64,000 nucleotides of DNA. It comes from an uncultured Akkermansia sp. Its GTDB lineage: Bacteria > Verrucomicrobiota > Verrucomicrobiia > Verrucomicrobiales > Akkermansiaceae. The position numbers and the translations under genes are program-made. Below the pieces are notes generated by a model. It saw only the letters and a program-made list of their open reading frames with translations. It did not search any database and was not told the DNA's origin. Below, piece by piece: positions 58,120-64,000 of the stretch (position 1 is the first letter of the stretch; each line of letters begins with the position of its first letter). Location of the stretch: the NCBI GenBank assembly GCA_905200945.1, contig CAJKMG010000008.1, forward strand, positions 1 through 64,000, in the 5' to 3' direction.

Positions 58120-60072
58120 ATGCCAGACTCTCCCCCCAGCACCTCCCCCGCTCCGCGCATTGCTGAAACTGCCGCCGGGAAAATTCTGGCGGGGCTGCTG
58201 GCCCTTTTTTACATCTTCCTGGCAACGACGGCGGCAGGCGGGGAATGGCACACCCTTTTCCTTCCCGCCTGCTTTCTGGCGGCAGCCCTCCTGCTGTTCT
58301 GCTTCTGTATTCTCCGGGGATACAAGATTCCCAGCCCCGGACTGCCGGGCTGGCTGGCCCTGGGGCTGGGAGGCGGCTATTTCCTTGTCCGGGCATGGTT
58401 TTCCCCCTGGTTTTATTATGAGAGCGTAGCGGATCTGGGCCTTATCGCCACGGCCATCGTCATGTTCGCGGCGGGAACGTATGCCGGAGCCGGAAACGGG
58501 AAAAAGAGTATTCTTCCCGTACTGGCTGCGGCATTGGGGCTGCTGAATGCCCTGCTGTGGGGGTATCAGAACATAACGGGAACGGAAGCCTCCTGGTTCA
58601 GACCGGATTATTCCCTGTTCGGCACGGAAATCCGCAACATCGGATTGTTCGGATACAAAAATTTTTCCGCCCATTTCCTGTCCGTCACCGGTTTTTTCCT
58701 TTGCGCATACAGCATGGCTTCCGCCAGAAAATGGGGCATCCGCCTGTTCACGGGATTGGCGCTCATCCTCGTTTCCTTAACGTGCGGCTCGCGGTCCGCC
58801 TTCCCAAATGCCCTGGCTGGCGTAACCCTGTGCTTCTTTATTTATACCTCCAGCGTTTTCCGCAATAACAGAAAATTTTACACGGCGTCCATCCTCTTTA
58901 TTATCCTGCTTTTCCTGGGCACGTCCTATGCCGTGCTGGATTTGTCCCGGGGGGCGTGCAGGCTTGCCGCCCTTCTGGATACATTTTCCTTCGGCAACCG
59001 GCTGGACCTGTCCAAACTGGCCTGGGCGCTGGCGGACCAGGCTCCGCTGTTCGGTCACGGCAGCCGGATGTACACCAATCTTTCCACGGAGTTTTTCTCC
59101 GGAGCCAACCTCCCCAATTTTGCCCACCACGAATACGCACAAGCCGCCTGCGACTACGGCTATGCCGGGCTGGGGCTGATGCTGGCTCTGCTGGCCCTGT
59201 TTCTTATTTTCGGACTCCGGAGCGTTCTGAAATTGTCAGGAGAACATCAACGGCCCAATCCTCTGGGACCGGCGGCGTTCTGCGTATTGTGCATCGCCGC
59301 TTTCCACGCCTATGGGGAATTTATCTGGCATAACCCTGCCTTGCTTGGAGCCAGCGCCTTATGCGGCGGCATTACCTGCACGGCACCTCTTTCCAGAGTG
59401 AAAGCTTCGCGCCAGGCCGGACGCTGGCTTCAAGCGTCCGCCGCACTGCTTCTGGCCATATTGGCCCTGTGTTATGCGTTTCTGGCTTTTCCGGTCTGGA
59501 AAAACTCCCTTCAAGCCGTTCCGGCTTCCTCCAGCAACCGGCTGCCCATGCTGGAAGAGGCCGCCTCCTGCAGCCTGGACCCGGATTTGGTGCGGCGCAA
59601 CATTCTGCATGCCGCAGGCAGTTCCCCCCTCCCAAGCCCAGCCCGGCTCAAAGCATTGGAGCATCAGGAAGAAAAAGCGGAACTCCTGAGCCCCGGAAAC
59701 CACGGCCTGACGGCAGCTAAAAGCCTCCTTTACATCCTCCAGGGACGCCTCACGGAAGCGGAGCAGCTGCTCCGCCCGTACGTAGAGAGCCCCGGCAGGT
59801 TTGATGACCGAATGTTCGCCTGGACTACCATTTACAATAATATGCTGTATTCCTGGAGTACGGCCATTGCTGCCCAGTCCCCCGGACGCGCCCTGTCCAT
59901 GGCCATGACAGCCCAGCGCCTGATGTCCGCCCAAACGGCCCGGTGGCTGTATTATGGGGCCCTGGACCCCGAAGTCAGGAAAAAACACTACTCGCGCCTC
60001 AATGAGCTCAAGATGCTCATCATGATGCTCCAGGCCCGCGGAGCGACGCCCGACCCTTCCTGGAGGAAATAG
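58120..60072 (+). CDS. O-antigen ligase/polymerase-like membrane protein
   Basis: From ATG 58120 the product has 650 residues. About twelve membrane segments fill residues 15-450, with a large outer loop containing NRLDLSKLAWALADQAPLFGHGSRMYTNLSTEFF and NFAHHEYAQAACDYGYAGLGL, the RxxxW...GxG...HN-type pattern of the Wzy_C/WaaL family that joins or polymerises glycans on lipid carriers. The C-terminal 200 residues are soluble and helical, TPR-like. The acceptor is unknown (lipopolysaccharide, protein or capsule). The ORF is open further upstream, but a promoter lies inside that part, which supports the chosen start. Confidence 0.82.
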   Translation: MPDSPPSTSPAPRIAETAAGKILAGLLALFYIFLATTAAGGEWHTLFLPACFLAAALLLFCFCILRGYKIPSPGLPGWLALGLGGGYFLVRAWFSPWFYYESVADLGLIATAIVMFAAGTYAGAGNGKKSILPVLAAALGLLNALLWGYQNITGTEASWFRPDYSLFGTEIRNIGLFGYKNFSAHFLSVTGFFLCAYSMASARKWGIRLFTGLALILVSLTCGSRSAFPNALAGVTLCFFIYTSSVFRNNRKFYTASILFIILLFLGTSYAVLDLSRGACRLAALLDTFSFGNRLDLSKLAWALADQAPLFGHGSRMYTNLSTEFFSGANLPNFAHHEYAQAACDYGYAGLGLMLALLALFLIFGLRSVLKLSGEHQRPNPLGPAAFCVLCIAAFHAYGEFIWHNPALLGASALCGGITCTAPLSRVKASRQAGRWLQASAALLLAILALCYAFLAFPVWKNSLQAVPASSSNRLPMLEEAASCSLDPDLVRRNILHAAGSSPLPSPARLKALEHQEEKAELLSPGNHGLTAAKSLLYILQGRLTEAEQLLRPYVESPGRFDDRMFAWTTIYNNMLYSWSTAIAAQSPGRALSMAMTAQRLMSAQTARWLYYGALDPEVRKKHYSRLNELKMLIMMLQARGATPDPSWRK

Positions 60073-60480
60073 TATTCCGGAAAATCAGGGAAAGGGAATC
60101 TCTGCCGCATCCGTTATCTTCTTTTTTCCAGGGAAGCCGTTCCATATAGAAGAACACAGAAGTTTTCCCCGCTTGTCCGGCCTCTCTTTTACCGGGTTCC
60201 ATGTCAGCTTATTCATTCCATGGAACACAGTGTGGACTGTAACCAGAAAGGCGGAAATCCGACACTTGGAGCAGCAGGGCCGTACAGGCGTTACGCCGGA
60301 ATTTTAAGCGGCTTCAGCTATCTTCCGCCGGAAGCGGCAGCCTCTCCGGAACAGAACCGTTTGTTTCTTTTTCCCCCAACTGCGGACTGCCTCTGTTGGC
60401 GGTCCCGTAAAACGCATGTCCCGACGCAGCTCAACAGAAAAAAACTTTCCCGGCTCTATTCCTTTATCGAATCTTTTTGT
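60073..60480. other. intergenic region, no gene supported
   Basis: About 400 bases. The downstream frame stays open from 60220, but that part is not protein-like and lacks a ribosome binding site. No RNA gene or clear terminator was found. Confidence 0.4.
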
Positions 60481-60837
60481 ATGAACATAACCCTCAAACG
60501 AATTTATGACCCCAAGGAACCCGGAGACGGCTACCGCGTCCTGGTGGACCGGCTCTGGCCCCGCGGCATTTCCAAGGAAAAAGCTTCCTGGGACGAGTGG
60601 CTGAAGAACATAGCTCCATCCACGGCGCTCCGCCAGTGGTTTTCCCATGATCCAGTCAGATGGGACGCATTCCGCAAAAAGTACGACGAGGAACTGGATG
60701 GAAACGGGGAGGCCGTTTCCCATCTGCTCCGGCTGGCGCGGAAAGGGAAGGTTACGCTGCTGTACTCTGCCAGAAATACGGAGCACAACGAAGCTGCGGC
60801 TCTGAGGGATTACCTTTTGCAACGGTTTGCTTCATAA
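60481..60837 (+). CDS. DUF488 (YeaO-like) protein
   Basis: The 118-residue product is a compact DUF488 protein: LKRIYDPKEPGDGYRVLVDRLWPRGISKEKA at the start, the middle WDEWLKNIAPSTALRQWFSHDP, and LLYSARNTEHNEAAALRDYL near the end. The biochemical function of the family is unknown. The start is fixed by homology at ATG 60481. It is not in an obvious operon. Confidence 0.88.
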   Translation: MNITLKRIYDPKEPGDGYRVLVDRLWPRGISKEKASWDEWLKNIAPSTALRQWFSHDPVRWDAFRKKYDEELDGNGEAVSHLLRLARKGKVTLLYSARNTEHNEAAALRDYLLQRFAS

Positions 60838-60965
60838 ATAGAAGCATATTCCTGCACAAACTCCATCCGCAAGCCCCAAATGCTGTCACGGGAACCTATG
60901 ATACGGCAGGATTTCTTCTCTCGTTCATGAACAAGCGAAGAAAATGGAAAGGAGGTGAATACAAT

Positions 60966-61121
60966 ATGGCCAGCAGTTCCCACATGGGTGGAAGTCATAA
61001 GGGCAGTTCCAAAAAACGCTCCGAGACTACCACAAGCAAAACCGGGCGGCGCATCAAACGCGATGCTTCAACCGGGCAGTTTATGAGCGATAAAAGCTCA
61101 GGCTCCAAGGAAAAACATTAA
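60966..61121 (+). CDS. small basic protein, 51 residues
   Basis: A near-perfect ribosome binding site (AAAGGAGGTGA) lies 7 bases before ATG 60966, unusual in this window, and a strong terminator follows the stop. The 51-residue product is very basic and Ser/Lys-rich and contains TGRRIKRDASTGQFMSDKS. The R-D-A-x-T-G-x-F piece is a motif seen in small uncharacterised bacterial proteins. It has no signal peptide or membrane segment. An upstream in-frame ATG (60927) would add 13 residues but would place the ribosome binding site inside the coding region. Nucleic-acid binding is plausible from charge only. Confidence 0.7.
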   Translation: MASSSHMGGSHKGSSKKRSETTTSKTGRRIKRDASTGQFMSDKSSGSKEKH

Positions 61122-61147
61122 TGCCCGCGAGTTTTTCGCCTGATTCA

Positions 61148-61180
61148 GGCTCCGGATCCGGTCCGGAGCCTTTTTATTTT
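61148..61180 (+). terminator. rho-independent terminator after the small basic gene
   Basis: A perfect 9-bp stem GGCTCCGGA / TCCGGAGCC with a 5-base loop is followed by TTTTTATTTT. Confidence 0.93.
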
Positions 61181-62151
61181 TCTCCGCATCCGGAACACGA
61201 GGAAGTCTTCCGCCATCCACTCAGGCCCAATTCTTCAAAAGCCCGAAGGCCCAGCGCTTCAGGGGCTTTCCGGTCTCCGCGAATCACAACGGCAAAAGGC
61301 TCTTCCCTGCCCGGAACGTAATACGCAGCCCGCAGAACCAGTTCCTCTCCATCCGGATGGGCGTAAACACCCACGGGCGTGGAACAGTTCGCACCCAGAC
61401 GTACCAGGAAAGCCCGTTCCGCCAGCGCACAGGCAAAAGATTCCGGATCATTGATGCCTTCCAGCATTTCCGCCGTCTCCCTGTCCGAGGAACGGCATTC
61501 CATTCCAACGATGCCCTGCCCCACAGCAGGAATAAAAACTTCCACCGGCAAGGGACGCATGTAAAGTTTTCTTCCTTCCACAAGGGTTTCCGGCGCGTAC
61601 AGCCCCAGGCGTTCCAAACCGGCCCTGGCCAGAATCACGGCATCCCAGCCGGGATGTTCCACCAGCTTTCCCAAACGCGTAGGCACATTCCCCCGCAGGT
61701 TTTCAAACCGCAGGCCGGACCCCCAGTACGTGCGCGCCATCAGGCGTCGGCGCACGCTTCCGGTAGCCAGCGTTCCGGAACCGTTCCAGTCCGGTTCTTT
61801 CGTGATAAGCACATCCTCCACGGCAGCACGGGGCAAGACGGCGGCCAGCGTGAAGCCGGCGGCAAGCTCGCTCGGCACATCTTTGAGGCTGTGCACCGCT
61901 ACGTCAATGCGGCCATCCCGGAGGGCGGTTTCCAGTTCCTTAATGAAGATCCCCTTGTCCACCATGCCGGAAACGCGGGCCACATCCGCCAGAGGAACAT
62001 CCGTGCGGCGATCGCCGATGGTATGGATGATTTCACGGCGCACGTCCAGTTCCGGGTAACGGAGGGAAAGGGCAGCACGAACCATGTCCGCCTGGGCCAG
62101 GGCCAGGGCGCTCCCGCGGGTGCCGATGATGAGGGTATTTTTACTGGTCAT
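61174..62151 (-). CDS. hemC: hydroxymethylbilane synthase (porphobilinogen deaminase)
   Basis: HemC polymerises four porphobilinogens into hydroxymethylbilane on a dipyrromethane cofactor. From ATG 62151 the product has 325 residues: IIGTRGSALALAQADMVRAAL at the start, TIGDRRTDVPLADV, the substrate loop AVHSLKDVPSELAAGF, and the cofactor-carrying cysteine in LGANCSTPVGVYAH. The C-terminal tail ends in SSCSGCGEK. It overlaps the 3' end of hemA by 11 bases, so the two are coupled. Confidence 0.95.
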   Translation of the reverse strand: MTSKNTLIIGTRGSALALAQADMVRAALSLRYPELDVRREIIHTIGDRRTDVPLADVARVSGMVDKGIFIKELETALRDGRIDVAVHSLKDVPSELAAGFTLAAVLPRAAVEDVLITKEPDWNGSGTLATGSVRRRLMARTYWGSGLRFENLRGNVPTRLGKLVEHPGWDAVILARAGLERLGLYAPETLVEGRKLYMRPLPVEVFIPAVGQGIVGMECRSSDRETAEMLEGINDPESFACALAERAFLVRLGANCSTPVGVYAHPDGEELVLRAAYYVPGREEPFAVVIRGDRKAPEALGLRAFEELGLSGWRKTSSCSGCGEK

Positions 62152-63163
62152 AAAGAGCGGAATCCGGAAAATATCTGGAAATGCTGTCACGGATGATGGC
62201 CTCGCACCGGGAGACCTCCTGCTCCCGGCTGCGCTTGGCCTCATCCGCCAGCTGGGTGAGGGTGTCAATGTCGTAGAGATACACTTCCTCAATATCCGCC
62301 ACGTCCGGAGAGATGTTGCGCGGCACGGAAATATCAATCAAAAAGAGGGAGCGGTATTTACGGGAGGCGCGCAAAGGCAGCAGCGTTTCCCGGGTGATGA
62401 TGCAGTGGGGAGCAGCGGTGGCGGCCACCACCACGTCAATATCCCTGAGATAGTTCCCCCACACGTCATACCGGATGGCCTGGCCGCCGATCATGCCCGC
62501 CAGCTCTACCGCACGGTCAAAGGAGCGGTTGGCCACATAAATGCCCTCCGCGCCCCGGGCATGAAGGGCGCGCCCCGTAACGCGGCTCATCTCGCCCGCC
62601 CCCAGAATAAGGACGCGGGTGCCGGAAAGATCCCCGAAAATTTGTTCCGCCAGCTCCACTGCCACGGACCCCACGGAGGTTGCCCCGGCATGAATCTGGC
62701 TTTCCGTCCGCACTTTTTTACCGATAGCAAAGGCTTTCTGAAAGGTTTTGTTGGCGCAGGCCGCAGTTACTCCGGCATCCAGGGCCGTCTGGTAAGCCGT
62801 TTTTACCTGGCCGAAGATTTCCGTTTCCCCCAGTACCATGGAATCCAGGCCGCTCAGCACGCGGCACAGATGGCCTAGAGCATCTTCTCCCTGATGGCTG
62901 TAAAAATAAGAAGCCATATCCAGTTCCCCGCGCCCATCACCCAAAAAATGGGATAAAATGTGCTCCTGCGCATTTTCCGGTTCGTTGGACCAATAATAAA
63001 TTTCCATGCGGTTGCAGGTGGAAAGCACAACGCACTGGTCCACTCCAGGAAGGGAACGGATGCGCTGTCCTTCCCCCCGGAGCTTATGGGACGGCACGGC
63101 AAACCGCTCCCGTATTTCCACGGGAGCGGTCCGGTGATTCAAGCCTAAACAAACCATTCTCAT
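62141..63163 (-). CDS. hemA: glutamyl-tRNA reductase
   Basis: HemA reduces Glu-tRNA-Glu to glutamate-1-semialdehyde, the first step of the C5 route to haem. From ATG 63163 (or 63157) the product has 340 residues. It shows LGLNHRTAPVEIRERFAVP, the catalytic cysteine in VLSTCNRMEIY, the NADPH-binding LILGAGEMSRVTGRALHARG, IYVANRSFDRAVEL and the C-terminal RNISPDVADIEEVYLYDID. The helical dimerisation tail is short. The start overlaps the stop of the upstream cytochrome-assembly gene (TGATG), and hemC follows, a typical hem cluster. Confidence 0.95.
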   Translation of the reverse strand: MRMVCLGLNHRTAPVEIRERFAVPSHKLRGEGQRIRSLPGVDQCVVLSTCNRMEIYYWSNEPENAQEHILSHFLGDGRGELDMASYFYSHQGEDALGHLCRVLSGLDSMVLGETEIFGQVKTAYQTALDAGVTAACANKTFQKAFAIGKKVRTESQIHAGATSVGSVAVELAEQIFGDLSGTRVLILGAGEMSRVTGRALHARGAEGIYVANRSFDRAVELAGMIGGQAIRYDVWGNYLRDIDVVVAATAAPHCIITRETLLPLRASRKYRSLFLIDISVPRNISPDVADIEEVYLYDIDTLTQLADEAKRSREQEVSRCEAIIRDSISRYFPDSALYDQ

Positions 63164-63921
63164 CAACTTACCAGGAAAATACTCATGGATGCAATAAAGA
63201 GGGCCACGCAGCAGCAGGCCAACATCCTTCCCGGAATGCCGCGGCGGTAGATGAACCACAGCAGGACGCTGTAGCCTGCCGTGAGAAGAATGACAATGGA
63301 GGTCTTGGCCGCATTAATGGGGAGATGCCCCCGCCATCCGAACCATTCCCCAAGCAGAAGAAGGAGGAATGCCACGAGAAGCAGGCGCTTCATGCTGGTT
63401 TCCAGTGTACGGATGGGAGGAAGCACACGGCAGGTACCGGGAATCCGGCGGCTTTTGAGACATTCATTCTGCATGCAGAACGCCGCCCCCGCAGCAGCGG
63501 CCAGGCCGCCGGCTCCGTAGGACATCATAGCTATGCCCACGTGCGCCGTCACCCAGAAGTCATGCGTGCCCTGCACGTCCGCTCCGGAACGGCCTATCAG
63601 CAGGGAAAAAACCGTCAGCGCGGCAATAGCCGGAGCCGTAAAGATGCCAAGCACGGACATTCGGTAAGCACGTCCCAGCATCAGATAAAAGAGATTGATG
63701 CTCCAGGAGAGGAAGAAGAGCACCTCTGAAGCGCCGCGGATGGGACACATTCCCGTCTGGTACGCTTTGACGCATAGCGCCCCTGTCTGGAGAACAAAGA
63801 GGCACGCCATCCAAAGATGGGCATATAAAAACCGCCGGCCGGAAGCCAGCAGGCGCCATCCCAGCCCTGTGAAAGCCAGGGAGAGGATGAGAGAGGCAAT
63901 GGCCCACCAGTTATCGTTCAT
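63163..63921 (-). CDS. cytochrome c assembly (CcsA/HemX-like) membrane protein
   Basis: The 252-residue product has about eight hydrophobic segments and the CcsA/HemX pattern: RGASEVLFFLSWSINLFYLML, DFWVTAHVGIAMMSYGAGGLAAAAGAAFCMQ and LGEWFGWRG. The histidine in TAHVGIAMMSYG is a typical haem-ligand position of the family. Its place directly upstream of hemA is the same as hemX in other bacteria, where it can modulate HemA levels. CcsA proper would also carry a WWD motif, which is not clear here, so HemX-like is favoured. Confidence 0.83.
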   Translation of the reverse strand: MNDNWWAIASLILSLAFTGLGWRLLASGRRFLYAHLWMACLFVLQTGALCVKAYQTGMCPIRGASEVLFFLSWSINLFYLMLGRAYRMSVLGIFTAPAIAALTVFSLLIGRSGADVQGTHDFWVTAHVGIAMMSYGAGGLAAAAGAAFCMQNECLKSRRIPGTCRVLPPIRTLETSMKRLLLVAFLLLLLGEWFGWRGHLPINAAKTSIVILLTAGYSVLLWFIYRRGIPGRMLACCCVALFIASMSIFLVS

Positions 63922-63941
63922 AAATCCGGCCCGGAAATGGT

Positions 63942-64000
63942 TCAGGAACGCAGATCGCGCTCAATGACGGCGTATGCCTGGTGGTTATGAATGGATTCAA
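63942..64000 (-). CDS. 3' end of an unidentified gene (start outside window)
   Basis: The minus strand is open from the window edge to a TGA at 63942-63944, reading ESIHNHQAYAVIERDLRS. It is 20 bp upstream of the CcsA/HemX-like gene on the same strand and probably in the same transcription unit. The fragment is too short to name. Confidence 0.4.
   Translation of the reverse strand, partial: ESIHNHQAYAVIERDLRS

Overview
The window looks like a chromosomal segment of an Akkermansia-type verrucomicrobium (A. muciniphila or a close relative). The reasons are GC-rich codon use, a secreted GH84 beta-N-acetylglucosaminidase and a GH89 alpha-N-acetylglucosaminidase of the mucin-degrading kind, Gram-negative envelope genes beside a McsA-McsB-ClpC protein-arginine-phosphorylation module, and the scarcity of strong Shine-Dalgarno sequences. 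The species assignment is inference from gene content. No intact insertion sequence, prophage, rRNA operon or CRISPR array was seen.

Layout. 0-0.7 kb: a Ros/MucR-like zinc-finger gene with an in-frame stop, and a possible integrase-like fragment. 0.7-5.9 kb: housekeeping genes prfA, prmC, priA, dapF. 5.9-7.1 kb: a membrane protein and a small lipoprotein. 7.3-9.8 kb: tRNA-His, menG/ubiE, a MATE exporter, tRNA-Met(CAT). 10.0-11.5 kb: a reverse-strand 2-isopropylmalate-synthase-like gene with a C-terminal frameshift, preceded by a leucine-rich leader peptide and hairpin that look like a leu attenuator. 11.5-12.35 kb: an AT-rich stretch with hairpins and a decayed gene. 12.35-17.1 kb: recJ and the GH84 enzyme. 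17.6-20.6 kb: a Zn/Mn-type ABC transporter operon. 20.7-24.9 kb: mcsA-mcsB-clpC. 25.0-34.0 kb: GH89 enzyme, rhodanese, FAH-family enzyme, full-length leuA, a secreted beta-propeller, yqeY, ispD and an epimerase-like gene. 34.1-36.5 kb: two halves of a polytopic membrane protein/ArnT-like glycosyltransferase separated by a run of eight G residues, a candidate phase-variable switch. 36.5-42.7 kb: trpS, universal stress protein, YmdB-like phosphoesterase, tcdA, a lipoprotein, tRNA-Leu(AAG), fructokinase, Nudix hydrolase. 43.3-51.7 kb: kbl, then a block with two membrane-anchored Ser/Thr kinases flanking an orphan ParA, and a lipoprotein. 52.0-54.9 kb: a tandem-duplicated pair of unknown genes in which one copy of the larger gene has collapsed to a remnant. 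55.3-57.8 kb: tRNA-Cys, tRNA-Glu, thiS, mutL. 58-64 kb: an O-antigen-ligase-like protein, DUF488 protein, a tiny basic protein with a near-perfect ribosome binding site, and the haem cluster hemC-hemA-ccsA-like read on the minus strand.

How the genes work together. The GH84 and GH89 enzymes release GlcNAc from host glycans. Fructokinase and Kbl fit sugar and amino-acid catabolism. The McsA-McsB-ClpC module would mark proteins with phosphoarginine and unfold them for degradation. The kinase-ParA-kinase block looks like a dedicated signalling locus. The most rewarding regions are the leucine leader (11.33-11.47 kb), the poly-G tract (34.77 kb), the kinase-ParA locus and the collapsed duplication at 52-55 kb.
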